A DNA stretch of 27,616 bases. Source: Ruminococcus sp. UBA4385 (GTDB taxonomy: Bacteria; Bacillota_A; Clostridia; Oscillospirales; Ruminococcaceae). How positions within the stretch are numbered: position 1 is the first letter of the stretch; each line of letters opens with the position of its first letter. Location of the stretch: contig DGRP01000035.1 of assembly GCA_002391065.1 (NCBI GenBank), positions 1 to 27,616 of the forward strand. The letters are read 5' to 3'. Shown piece after piece: positions 16,683 to 24,206 of this stretch. A program made the position numbers and the translations under genes. The notes beneath the pieces were generated by a model, which saw only the letters and a program-made list of their open reading frames with translations, was not told the DNA's origin and did not search any database.

Positions 16683-17213
16683 TTAACTATCGTCGGAAAC
16701 CGACTCCGACAGCGCCCTCGTGACCCTTGCCCGAAGCTCTTCTCCGCTGCCCGAAAAGCCCGAAATTCCGGCAGTTTTTCTCCAGTCGGGCATAGAACGC
16801 TCCGACATATCCAGATAGCGCAGCCTTACCGCCCCCTGTATTTCCATCGGAAGCTCCTGCACCATTTGCTCACACTTTTCTATCCTTTTGCCAAGCAGCA
16901 CAGTCTCCCTCAGCATATCAAGAATGCTGTTTTTCTCTCTGTGAACCGACAGCCACGAGGGCTCAACTCCCCTTTTCTTAGCCTCAGCCAGAAAAGCAAG
17001 CCTTTCTCTGAGCTTCAGGTCAAGCCGCTTTTTGCGAAGCACCATGCTTCTGTACCGCCCGAGAAGCCTTGTCGCACTGCCGCCGCCCGACACTGAGACT
17101 GCACTCCTGTTATATCTGCGCCCGTCAGCCTCCGCAATTGAAAGGGCTTCTATAGCCTTCCCGAAGTCCTTTCCCGTGAGCATTTTTATCATGTATCTCT
17201 CAGCCTCGTTCAT
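16683..17213 (-). CDS. Small basic protein with phage-regulator-like C-terminus
   Basis: This 176-residue protein is rich in Arg, Lys and Leu and is mostly helical, with probable coiled-coil at about 55-115. The C-terminal part (ELPMEIQGAVRLRYLDMSERSMPDWRKTAGIS) has the look of sigma-70 region 4 or the phage DUF1492/ArpU/RinA activators, where LRY precedes a helix-turn-helix. The match is by eye and weak. ATG 17213 has AAGGAGAG upstream. The gene faces away from the XRE/ImmA pair across an operator-rich intergenic region, which suggests that it is a target of the repressor. Confidence 0.7.
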   Translation of the reverse strand: MNEAERYMIKMLTGKDFGKAIEALSIAEADGRRYNRSAVSVSGGGSATRLLGRYRSMVLRKKRLDLKLRERLAFLAEAKKRGVEPSWLSVHREKNSILDMLRETVLLGKRIEKCEQMVQELPMEIQGAVRLRYLDMSERSMPDWRKTAGISGFSGSGEELRARVTRALSESVSDDS

Positions 17214-17235
17214 TTTTTCACTCTCCTTTTCTTTT

Positions 17236-17251
17236 GTACAGACATTTGTAC
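17236..17251. promoter_or_regulatory. Operator-like palindrome O3 before the phage-like gene
   Basis: TACAG-ACAT-TTGTA (17237-17250) has one mismatch from the TACAG-N4-CTGTA motif of O1 and O2, with the same spacing. It lies just upstream of the ribosome site of the leftward gene. Adding one base at each side makes GTACA...TGTAC. Confidence 0.5.
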
Positions 17252-17325
17252 TTTCCCTGTGTTATTATAATGTCAGGGCAGGAAGCTGCCGTCTTTCAAA
17301 AAATCAAAATTCTGTAAAAATCCGC

Positions 17326-17354
17326 TTGACAATTTCGGAAAATTGTAGTATACT
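17326..17354 (+). promoter_or_regulatory. Rightward promoter of the XRE-ImmA operon
   Basis: TTGACA (17326-17331) and TATACT (17349-17354) are separated by 17 bases. Start of transcription is expected near 17361, just before operator O1. A CTGTAA half-site (17312-17317) lies upstream of the -35 box. Confidence 0.85.
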
Positions 17355-17373
17355 GTGTTTAACGCAGGAATAT

Positions 17374-17389
17374 TTACAGCTTTCTGTAA
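17374..17389. promoter_or_regulatory. Operator-like palindrome O1
   Basis: TTACAG-CTTT-CTGTAA is a perfect 6-4-6 inverted repeat. It lies between the two expected transcription start points. It probably binds the XRE protein encoded next to it. Confidence 0.65.
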
Positions 17390-17400
17390 TCTCTATAGAT

Positions 17401-17429
17401 ATTATAATACAGATTTCTGTAATTGTCAA
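17401..17429 (-). promoter_or_regulatory. Leftward consensus promoter with operator O2 in its spacer
   Basis: Leftward TTGACA (17424-17429) and TATAAT (17401-17406) are both perfect and separated by 17 bases. The palindrome O2, ATACAG-ATTT-CTGTAA (17407-17422), fills almost the whole spacer, so binding there should block RNA polymerase. It points toward the phage-like gene, about 180 bases away, and faces the rightward promoter. Confidence 0.75.
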
Positions 17430-17464
17430 GAGCTATCCTAAATTTTTTCTCAGGGGGTCATTTT

Positions 17465-17806
17465 ATGAGCGAGATGTATGACAGAATTGAAGAGCTTTGC
17501 AAAGAAAACAGCATTACGGTAACTCAGCTTTGCAGAGAGCTTTCTATCACAAGAAGCTGTCTGTCCGAGCTTAACAAGGGCAGAACGGAAACGCTGTCCG
17601 CAAAGTACACGGCAAAGATTGCCGACAGGTTCGGAGTGAGCGTGAAGTATCTCACCGAGGGCGGTGAACGTGACCTTGATGAGGAGCTGAAATTTGCACT
17701 CTGGGGCGGTGCCGAGGGCGTTACCGAGGAAATGCTCGAAGAAGTAAGGCAGTATGCAAGAATGGTAAAAATGCGTGAGGACAACAGAAAGAAGGGTGAT
17801 AAATGA
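17465..17806 (+). CDS. XRE-family helix-turn-helix transcriptional regulator
   Basis: This 113-residue protein has an N-terminal Cro/CI-type helix-turn-helix: ITVTQLCRELSITRSCLSELNKGRTETLSAKYTAKIADRFGVSVKYLTEG (about 17-66). An acidic and then helical tail follows (about 70-113) and may form dimers. ATG 17465 has a GGGGGT ribosome site; the frame is open upstream, but that part overlaps the promoter region. Its stop overlaps the ImmA-like start by four bases (ATGA). It is probably the repressor that binds the TACAG palindromes upstream, controlling itself and the leftward gene. Confidence 0.93.
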   Translation: MSEMYDRIEELCKENSITVTQLCRELSITRSCLSELNKGRTETLSAKYTAKIADRFGVSVKYLTEGGERDLDEELKFALWGGAEGVTEEMLEEVRQYARMVKMREDNRKKGDK

Positions 17807-18210
17807 CAGATATAAGAGAAATATGGCAGGTCTGCGAGGAAGAGGGCATACGCATCGACACAATAGACTGCAAGGCGTGCAGCTCGTTCTCGATAATGTA
17901 CGGCGGAAACTGCTTTATAGCTGTCAGCAGCGCCCTGCCCGAAAGGCTTCTGAAGGAGCACACTGCTCACGAGGTCGGGCACTGTGTCAAGGGGGCTTTC
18001 TACAACGAGAGCGCACCTCTCGACCTTGTATCTCAGCACGAATACAGAGCCGACAAATGGGCAATAGAAAAGCTTATTCCCAAAGATCAGCTTGTACGGG
18101 AGATCACTAAAAACGGCAACGACAACCTATATCTCCTTTCCGAGTGCTTCGGCGTAAGCGAGGATTTTATCAAAAAGGCCTGCATCTACTACGGGCTCTA
18201 CATCGAATAG
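17803..18210 (+). CDS. ImmA/IrrE-family zinc metallopeptidase
   Basis: This 135-residue protein has the zinc motif HEVGH (about 55-59) and a downstream glutamate in QHEYRADKWA, as in ImmA proteins. These peptidases cleave a partner repressor of XRE type and so relieve repression in mobile elements such as ICEBs1. The gene overlaps the XRE gene by ATGA, which makes a repressor/anti-repressor pair very likely. It is followed by a heptamer array and a terminator. Confidence 0.92.
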   Translation: MTDIREIWQVCEEEGIRIDTIDCKACSSFSIMYGGNCFIAVSSALPERLLKEHTAHEVGHCVKGAFYNESAPLDLVSQHEYRADKWAIEKLIPKDQLVREITKNGNDNLYLLSECFGVSEDFIKKACIYYGLYIE

Positions 18211-18217
18211 GCAATTT

Positions 18218-18321
18218 TAGGTAATAGGTAATAGGGAACAGGGAATAGGTGAGGTATCGCCTGCGGCGATGATTTAAAATGGGGCTGCGCCCCATACCCC
18301 TAGGTGATAGGTTATAGGTAA
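18218..18321 (+). repeat. Heptanucleotide array, left arm (TAGGGAA/TAGGTAA type), interrupted
   Basis: Five 7-base units run from 18218 to 18252 (TAGGTAA, TAGGTAA, TAGGGAA, CAGGGAA, TAGGTGA). Three more run from 18301 to 18321 (TAGGTGA, TAGGTTA, TAGGTAA). The 48 bases between them hold two hairpins, ATCGCC-TGC-GGCGAT (about 18257-18271) and ATGGGGC-TGC-GCCCCAT (about 18278-18294). The array starts 8 bases after the ImmA stop. Confidence 0.85.
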
Positions 18322-18326
18322 TAATT

Positions 18327-18356
18327 AAGGCTCCGAAAAAAATCGGAGCCTTTTAC
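18327..18356 (+). terminator. Terminator of the XRE-ImmA operon
   Basis: A perfect 10-bp stem (AAGGCTCCGA with TCGGAGCCTT) has an A6 loop and runs into TTACTTT. It stands between the two heptamer arrays. Confidence 0.85.
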
Positions 18357-18407
18357 TTTATCTGCTTTTTTCAGAACATCAAATGGAAAAGTCTGCACTA
18401 TCTGCGT

Positions 18408-18437
18408 GCCCGAATGGGCATCCGTCAGCGAAGCTGA
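18408..18437. repeat. Two short hairpins before the right heptamer array
   Basis: TGCCC-GAAT-GGGCA (about 18408-18421) and GTCAGC-GAA-GCTGAC (18424-18438) follow one another closely. They mirror the two hairpins inside the left arm. Confidence 0.55.
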
Positions 18438-18441
18438 CACC

Positions 18442-18511
18442 ATACCTATTCCCTATTCCCTATTCCCTATTACCTATTATCTATCACCTGTTCCCTGTTC
18501 CCTATTACCTA
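18442..18511 (-). repeat. Heptanucleotide array, right arm, inverted; contains the copA stop codon
   Basis: Ten 7-base units read on the + strand as ATACCTA, TTCCCTA x3, TTACCTA, TTATCTA, TCACCTG, TTCCCTG, TTCCCTA and TTACCTA. Read on the - strand they are TAGGGAA-type units, like the left arm. The last unit (18505-18511) supplies the AGG codon and TAA stop of copA. Confidence 0.9.
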
Positions 18512-20976
18512 ACACGGTATCCTGCTTTGCGGATTGCGGATTTCATGGCTTCAAGGTCGGCTGTGCCGTCGGTGCCGACAATTGCTCTGTTCTCCTGATA
18601 GGAAGCTTTAGCGTATGTCACACCTGAAACCCCCGTAAGAGCCTTCTCGACCGCAGCTGTGCAGTGGTCGCACATCATGCCCTTGATTTTCAGAGTGACC
18701 TCATTCGGGTCGGAGGGTCGGTCAGCCTTGAAAAGGTTAAGTCTCAGGGCATTTGTCACCACGCAGAAGGAGCTCAGGCTCATTGCCGCCGCACCGAACA
18801 TCGGGTCAAGCCGCCAGCCCAGAACAGTATAGAAAACTCCTGCCGCAAGCGGTATACCAAGCGAATTATAGATCAGCGCCCAGAATAGATTCTGCCTTAT
18901 GTTTCTCATCACTGCCTTTGACAGCTTTATAGCCGTGACCGCATCTCCAAGATCGTTTTTCATAAGAACAATGTCAGCCGCCTCAACTGCGATATCTCTG
19001 CCTGCTCCGAGGGCTATTCCCACATCGGCGGAGCTAAGTGCAGGCGCATCGTTTATGCCGTCGCCTACCATTACCGTGCAGGCGCCATTCTCTTTGAGCT
19101 CCCCTATTATCCTCGCCTTATCCGAGGGCAGAAGCCCCGCCCTTACCTCGCTGACACCGAGCTCTTTGCCGACTGCCTTTGCAGTCCTCTCGTTGTCGCC
19201 TGTGAGCATAACGGTCTTTATACCCATTTTTTCAAGCTCTGCGACCGCTGCTGCCGAGCCTTTCTTTATTTTGTCAGCTATGCAAAGCAATCCCGAGAGC
19301 TTTCCGTCTGCCGCAGCATAAAGCGTTATACCGCCCTCGTTCGCAAAGCTTTCAGCGTCCGGCTTCGCAGGTGAAATATCAGCCCCCGACTGCGACATAA
19401 GAGCCGCATTTCCGATAACTATATCGTGTCCGTTTACCTTGGCAGTAATTCCTCCGCCCTGATGTTCGGCATAGTCCGAAGCTTCATAAAGTCTCTCTCC
19501 GCTGTTCTCGGCAAAGCTGACCACCGCCCTTGCCAATGGGTGCGAGGACAGCTTCTCCGCAGAGGCGGCCAGCCTTATAAGCTCACTTTCCTCCATTCCG
19601 TAGGCGGTAAGCTTTACAAGCTCGGGTCTGCCCTCCGTGCAGGTGCCCGTCTTGTCAAGGACTGCCGTGTCTGCCCTGTGTGCAGTTTCAAGAGCCTCCG
19701 CAGACTTGATAAGAATGCCCAGTGATGCCGCCTTTCCCGTCCCGACCGTGATTGCCGTAGGTGTTGCAAGCCCCAGTGCGCAGGGGCAGGAAATAACCAG
19801 TACAGCGATAGCCATTCCGAGCGAAAACGCAAAGCTCTTCCCTGCCAGAAGCCACACTATCAAAGAGATAACTGCGATACCTATGACTACAGGCACGAAC
19901 ACTCCGCTTATCTTATCTGCCAGCCTTGCGACAGGTGCTTTTGTTGCGGAAGCGTCCTCAACAAGGCGTATCATCTCGGCCAGTGTGGAATTATCGGCAG
20001 TACGCTCACAGCGGCATTTCGCATAGCCGCTTGATATGACCGAAGCACTCATAAGCTTGCTCCCTACCGCCTTTTCTGAGGGCAGGCTCTCGCCCGTGAG
20101 GGCTGACTCATCAGCCGTGCAGGCGCCCTCAATAACCTCGCCGTCACAGGGCACACTCGCTCCCGAGCGCAGAACGAAAATATCCCCGACTGCGACCTCC
20201 TCGGCAGGAACTTCCTGCTCCTTACCATCACGGAGAACTATCGCCGTTTTCGGAGCCAGGCTTACAAGCTTTTTAACCGCATCGGCAGTTTTTCCCTTCG
20301 ACCTTGCTTCAAGGTACTTGCCCACATCAATAAGCGTCAGTATCATTGCGCAGGACTCAAAATACAGGTTCATCATATTATTGTGGGCGGAAGTCATATC
20401 TCCCCTGCCCATATAGTAGGCTATCATATAAGTGCCGTAAAGGCTGTATATAAACGAAGCCGAAGCCCCCAGAGCGATAAGGCTGTCCATATTCGGAGCA
20501 CGGTGGAAAAGCGCCTTGAAGCCGTTCCTGAAATAGTGAAAGTTAATCGCCGAGACCACAAAAGCCAACACAAGCTGTGTAAGTGCAAAGATCATCATAT
20601 TCTTGTGCCCTGTGAAGATCGCAGGCATAGGCAGACCTATCATGTGACCCATACAAAGATAAAAAAGCGGCACTAAAAAGCCCACAGACCACCACAGCCG
20701 CTTTTTCATAAGCTTGGCGTTCTCTGCTGTTTTGTCGGTGATGTCGGCTGTCTGCTTTTTGTCAGCCGAGGCAGGTGATGCGCCGTAGCCTGCGTGGGAT
20801 ACCGCCGAGATTATGCTCTCGGGAGCACATTTTTCGGGGTCGAACTCGACATTCATGCTGTTAGTGAGCAGGCTTACGCTGACGTCCGACACGCCCTCGA
20901 CCTTTGAAACTGCTTTCTCAACGTGCGCCTGACAAGCCGCACAGGACATTCCGCTGACATCAAATTTCTGCTTCAT
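18505..20976 (-). CDS. copA: Copper-translocating P1B-type ATPase
   Basis: This 823-residue pump exports Cu(I) through the cytoplasmic membrane. It has an N-terminal heavy-metal domain with GMSCAAC (9-15), TGES (294-297), the metal-site CPC (397-399) in a membrane helix, the phosphorylated DKTGT (D441), HP (479-480) and GDGIND (638-643). A second heavy-metal domain follows at the C-terminus, with GMMCDHC (766-772). A C-terminal extra domain is less common than two N-terminal ones. ATG 20976 has a GGTGAG site. No copper regulator or chaperone gene is adjacent. Its stop codon is formed by the heptamer array downstream. Confidence 0.97.
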   Translation of the reverse strand: MKQKFDVSGMSCAACQAHVEKAVSKVEGVSDVSVSLLTNSMNVEFDPEKCAPESIISAVSHAGYGASPASADKKQTADITDKTAENAKLMKKRLWWSVGFLVPLFYLCMGHMIGLPMPAIFTGHKNMMIFALTQLVLAFVVSAINFHYFRNGFKALFHRAPNMDSLIALGASASFIYSLYGTYMIAYYMGRGDMTSAHNNMMNLYFESCAMILTLIDVGKYLEARSKGKTADAVKKLVSLAPKTAIVLRDGKEQEVPAEEVAVGDIFVLRSGASVPCDGEVIEGACTADESALTGESLPSEKAVGSKLMSASVISSGYAKCRCERTADNSTLAEMIRLVEDASATKAPVARLADKISGVFVPVVIGIAVISLIVWLLAGKSFAFSLGMAIAVLVISCPCALGLATPTAITVGTGKAASLGILIKSAEALETAHRADTAVLDKTGTCTEGRPELVKLTAYGMEESELIRLAASAEKLSSHPLARAVVSFAENSGERLYEASDYAEHQGGGITAKVNGHDIVIGNAALMSQSGADISPAKPDAESFANEGGITLYAAADGKLSGLLCIADKIKKGSAAAVAELEKMGIKTVMLTGDNERTAKAVGKELGVSEVRAGLLPSDKARIIGELKENGACTVMVGDGINDAPALSSADVGIALGAGRDIAVEAADIVLMKNDLGDAVTAIKLSKAVMRNIRQNLFWALIYNSLGIPLAAGVFYTVLGWRLDPMFGAAAMSLSSFCVVTNALRLNLFKADRPSDPNEVTLKIKGMMCDHCTAAVEKALTGVSGVTYAKASYQENRAIVGTDGTADLEAMKSAIRKAGYRVR

Positions 20977-21009
20977 TATCTCACCGCCCTTTTGTAGTTA
21001 GCTGTCTCT

Positions 21010-21038
21010 ATTATAATATTTTGTCCCGATATTGTCAA
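21010..21038 (-). promoter_or_regulatory. Promoter of copA
   Basis: Leftward TTGACA (21033-21038) and TATAAT (21010-21015) are separated by 17 bases. A direct repeat of TATACTT lies at and just upstream of the -35 box (about 21036-21056) and could be a regulator site. Confidence 0.85.
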
Positions 21039-21125
21039 GTATACAAAAGAAGTATAAAATGCCGCAATCAAGCTAAATCACTGAAAGAGCGTCCTTAGAG
21101 AACAGTTTTTTGTTTGGTTTTCCGC

Positions 21126-21154
21126 TTGAAATACGGGCTCGGATATGATATACT
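21126..21154 (+). promoter_or_regulatory. Promoter of prfC
   Basis: TTGAAA (21126-21131) and TATACT (21149-21154) are separated by 17 bases, about 40 bases before the start codon. Confidence 0.75.
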
Positions 21155-21191
21155 TATAAGGCTACTGAAAAATAAACACAGGAGGACTAAA

Positions 21192-22799
21192 ATGGCAAAG
21201 CTTGAAGATGAGATAAAAAGACGACGCACCTTTGCGATAATCTCCCACCCTGACGCTGGTAAAACTACCCTTACCGAGAAGTTTCTGCTTTACGGCGGTG
21301 CTATCGCTCAGGCGGGTGCTGTAAAGGGCAAAAAGACCGCAAGGCACGCAACCTCTGACTGGATGGAAATAGAAAAGCAGAGAGGTATCTCTGTTACTTC
21401 GTCGGTAATGCAGTTCCAGTATGAGGGCTTCTGCATAAATATCCTTGACACCCCGGGACATCAGGATTTCTCCGAGGACACCTACCGCACACTTATGGCG
21501 GCAGACTCCGCTGTAATGGTGATAGATGCTTCAAAGGGTGTTGAGAACCAGACCAGAAAGCTTTTCAAGGTCTGCGTTATGAGACATATACCGATATTTA
21601 CCTTCATAAACAAAATGGACAGAGATTCAAGAAATCCGTTTGACCTTATGGAGCAGATAGAGTCTGAGCTCGGCATACAGACCTACCCCGTGAACTGGCC
21701 TATAGGCTCGGGAAAGGAATTCAAGGGAGTGTATGTGCGTGACAAGGGGAGCATAATCTCCTTTATCCCCGATTCGGAAATGGCATTCGGAAAGAACAAG
21801 ATAGCCATGCAGGAGGTTGACCTAACAAGCCCTGAGCTTGACAGCATGATAGGCGAACAGCTCCATGAAACGCTCTCCGAGGACATTGAGCTCCTTGACG
21901 GCGCAAGCTACGAGTTTGACCTCGAAAAGGTAAGACAGGGAGAGCTGACCCCCGTGTTCTTCGGTTCGGCGCTTACAAACTTCGGAGTTGAGCCCTTCCT
22001 TGAAAGCTTTTTGCAGATGACTACCTCACCGATGGCAAGGAACTCCTCAAAGGGCATTATCGACCCCTTTGACCCCGAGTTCTCAGCCTTTGTGTTCAAG
22101 ATACAGGCAAACATGAACAAGGCTCACAGAGACAGGCTCACCTTTATGAGAGTATGCTCGGGCAAGTTTGACAAGGAAATGGAAGTGCTCCATGTTCAGA
22201 GTGGAAAGAAAATGCGCCTTTCTCAGCCTCAACAGATAATGGCTCAGGAGCGTGAGATCATAGATGAGGCCTATGCAGGCGACATCATCGGTGTGTTCGA
22301 CCCGGGTATTTTCTCGATAGGCGATACGGTGTGCTCTCCTAAGAACAGCTTTGAGTTTGAGTCTATCCCGACCTTTGCTCCCGAGCACTTTATGAGGGTG
22401 CGTCAGAAGGACACACTCAAAAGAAAGCAGTTTGTAAAGGGCATTACCCAGATAGCACAGGAGGGTGCTATACAGATCTTCCAGGAGCCTGACACAGGTA
22501 TGGAAGAGGCTATCGTGGGCGTTGTCGGTGTGCTCCAGCTTGAGGTGTTCGAGTACAGAATGAAAAACGAATACAACGTTGAGCTTTTCAAAGAGGGTCT
22601 GCCCTACTCCTATATCCGCTGGATAGACAATAAGGATATTGACCCCAAGAGCTTAAAACTCTCCTCAGATACAAAGCTTGTGGTTGATTTCAGAGGAAAC
22701 TACCTTCTGCTTTTCTCCAGCGAGTGGAATATCCGCTGGGCGCTTGAGAAGAATGAAGGACTGGAGCTCTCGGAATTTAACAGAGGCGCATTACAGTGA
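21192..22799 (+). CDS. prfC: Peptide chain release factor 3 (RF3)
   Basis: This 535-residue translational GTPase helps remove RF1/RF2 from the ribosome. The G domain has HPDAGKTTLTEK (G1, about 20-31), an RGISVTSSVM switch region, DTPGHQDFSEDTYRTL (G3) and NKMDRDSRNPFDL (G4). SSVMQF and the two following beta-barrel domains are of RF3 type, not EF-G. The length is normal. ATG 21192 has GGAGGA; the frame is open to 21114 but covers the promoter. It is monocistronic and ends at a strong terminator. Confidence 0.97.
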   Translation: MAKLEDEIKRRRTFAIISHPDAGKTTLTEKFLLYGGAIAQAGAVKGKKTARHATSDWMEIEKQRGISVTSSVMQFQYEGFCINILDTPGHQDFSEDTYRTLMAADSAVMVIDASKGVENQTRKLFKVCVMRHIPIFTFINKMDRDSRNPFDLMEQIESELGIQTYPVNWPIGSGKEFKGVYVRDKGSIISFIPDSEMAFGKNKIAMQEVDLTSPELDSMIGEQLHETLSEDIELLDGASYEFDLEKVRQGELTPVFFGSALTNFGVEPFLESFLQMTTSPMARNSSKGIIDPFDPEFSAFVFKIQANMNKAHRDRLTFMRVCSGKFDKEMEVLHVQSGKKMRLSQPQQIMAQEREIIDEAYAGDIIGVFDPGIFSIGDTVCSPKNSFEFESIPTFAPEHFMRVRQKDTLKRKQFVKGITQIAQEGAIQIFQEPDTGMEEAIVGVVGVLQLEVFEYRMKNEYNVELFKEGLPYSYIRWIDNKDIDPKSLKLSSDTKLVVDFRGNYLLLFSSEWNIRWALEKNEGLELSEFNRGALQ

Positions 22800-22803
22800 T
22801 AAC

Positions 22804-22833
22804 AAAGACCGCAGAGGTTTTTCTGCGGTCTTT
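22804..22833. terminator. Bidirectional terminator between prfC and the phosphatase gene
   Basis: A perfect 12-bp stem (AAAGACCGCAGA with TCTGCGGTCTTT) has a 6-base loop. It has T on the right and serves both converging genes. Confidence 0.9.
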
Positions 22834-22844
22834 CATTCTGTATT

Positions 22845-24032
22845 TTATTTGCCTGTACACAAACGCTCGGAAAGCTCGGCTATCTGAACTTCCGTCAGGC
22901 CGCAGTCTCTGAGGTAAGCCTCAGAAGCAGTTTGCAGATCGGAACCCTCACCTGCATTGTCAGTCAGGTAGATAATGAAGCTCTCAAACAGGTTGTCAGC
23001 AATAGTGTTGTACTGCTCTTCATTCTTTTCCAAGGTAACTCCGTAGTAGTTCTTGAATGTCACCATGTAGTCGGCTTTCAGTTCGTCATACTCCGCACCC
23101 GCCAAAGCGCTCAGCATACAGATAACAAAGCCCGTTCTGTCCTTGCCCTCAGTGCAGTGTACAAGAATAGGCCCTTCGCTGTCAAGGGCTTTTATAAGCG
23201 CCTCTCCGAGGCTCTTTCTGTAAGCCTCGCTCGCATAGTCAGCACCAAGCGATGCAGGTGCGACCCTTCCCTGCTCATAAAGGCTCTTAAAATAAGGGGA
23301 ATTAAAATCCTCACCTGCAAAGTAGCCTGCGATGTCCTCGTCATTGTCTGCAAGATCAATTATGAAGCCGATGCCTGCCTGCTCTGCAAGCTTGTCAGCA
23401 TAGGGGGCTCTGTTATACTTGTTGTCACAGGGAGATGCACTTCTGTAAAGTGCGCCGTCTGCGATCATTCCGACCTTTACCTCACGGAAGTTTGCAAACT
23501 CCTCATCGCTCTCGAACTTCTCACGCTCGTTCTCATATTTGAGTGAAAAAGCCTGCTGTATATCACTGTACTTGCCCTTCTCATTCAGAGTGAAGGTGGC
23601 ACTCATACCCTCGGTCATGCCTGCCACGACCCAGAGGTCCTCTCCGCAGTTCTGCTGTACATTCACATAGCCGCTGCCCGGATAAGCAACAAGAAGGTTT
23701 TCTCCCTTGCGTGAGTAATACCCGTTAAAGAAAGGCAGGTCCTTGAATTCATATCCGTTTGAGAGGGTAACATCTACGCTGTCGCCGTATTCAAAGCCAT
23801 GCTCTATGAACTCATCTCCCGGGATATTCGCTAGAATACCGCCGAACTTATCATGTGTTGTCACATCATCAACAGTGACCGAGATCACCTCGTCAGTTGC
23901 CTTTTCAGCGACCGAGCTTGTCTTATTTTCTGCCGAGAAAGAAGAATCCTCATTCTTGCTGCCGCACGCACTGAAAGCGGCTCCTGCTATTGCTGCCGCA
24001 GCAAATGCAGCTGCGAGTTTTTTCCATTTCAT
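22845..24032 (-). CDS. Lipoprotein tyrosine phosphatase with N-terminal SAM-HAT-C-like domain
   Basis: This 395-residue protein has a lipobox FSAC (C23) and a Ser-rich linker. Residues about 50-155 (DKFGGILANIPGDEF, GDSVDVTLSNG, GYVNVQQNCG) resemble the C-terminal beta-barrel of SAM hydroxide adenosyltransferases. Residues about 185-360 form a protein tyrosine/dual-specificity phosphatase with the loop HCTEGKDRTG (C293, R299 in CX5R). D228 or a neighbour in LADNDED could be the general acid. It is lipid-anchored outside the cell, where it might act on a phospho-compound or lipid. The pairing of these two domains recurs, as I recall, in gut Clostridia. The substrate is unknown. ATG 24032 has AAAGGA about 12 bases upstream, a rather long gap. 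Confidence 0.85.
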   Translation of the reverse strand: MKWKKLAAAFAAAAIAGAAFSACGSKNEDSSFSAENKTSSVAEKATDEVISVTVDDVTTHDKFGGILANIPGDEFIEHGFEYGDSVDVTLSNGYEFKDLPFFNGYYSRKGENLLVAYPGSGYVNVQQNCGEDLWVVAGMTEGMSATFTLNEKGKYSDIQQAFSLKYENEREKFESDEEFANFREVKVGMIADGALYRSASPCDNKYNRAPYADKLAEQAGIGFIIDLADNDEDIAGYFAGEDFNSPYFKSLYEQGRVAPASLGADYASEAYRKSLGEALIKALDSEGPILVHCTEGKDRTGFVICMLSALAGAEYDELKADYMVTFKNYYGVTLEKNEEQYNTIADNLFESFIIYLTDNAGEGSDLQTASEAYLRDCGLTEVQIAELSERLCTGK

Positions 24033-24079
24033 GTAAACACGATCCTTTCGTTGTATGCTAAAAAAATCACCACTGATAA

Positions 24080-24109
24080 TATATACGAAAAGAATAAAAC
24101 TTCTGGCAA
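24080..24109 (-). promoter_or_regulatory. Possible promoter of the phosphatase lipoprotein gene
   Basis: Leftward TTGCCA (24104-24109) and TATATA (24080-24085) are separated by 18 bases. The match is moderate. Confidence 0.45.
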
Positions 24110-24126
24110 CAGAAAATTATAAAAAT

Positions 24127-24141
24127 TTAAACGTTTTCGAC
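24127..24141. promoter_or_regulatory. Candidate cre/LacI-type operator between the phosphatase and GH5 genes
   Basis: On the - strand the site reads GTCGAAAACGTTTAA. It shares GAAAACGTTTA with the site at 14122-14132, and its core AAACGTTTTC is almost palindromic. It is placed to affect either divergent gene. Confidence 0.4.
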
Positions 24142-24206
24142 AACAATGAGTGCAAGTTTCTGTTATGAAGGATAAATTTTTGATATAAACATCAGTCTCA
24201 TTCCTG

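Noticed and set aside
17264..17269. TATAAT as main promoter of the leftward phage-like gene
   Set aside because: No -35 box fits at 16-18 bases; the promoter at 17401-17429 is far better.
16683..18210. Prophage or integrative element
   Set aside because: Only the XRE, ImmA and one weak phage-like gene are present. There is no integrase, terminase, structural gene or attachment-site duplication, and the flanks are ordinary chromosomal genes.
18218..18511. CRISPR array
   Set aside because: The repeat unit is 7 bases with no spacers, and no cas genes are nearby.
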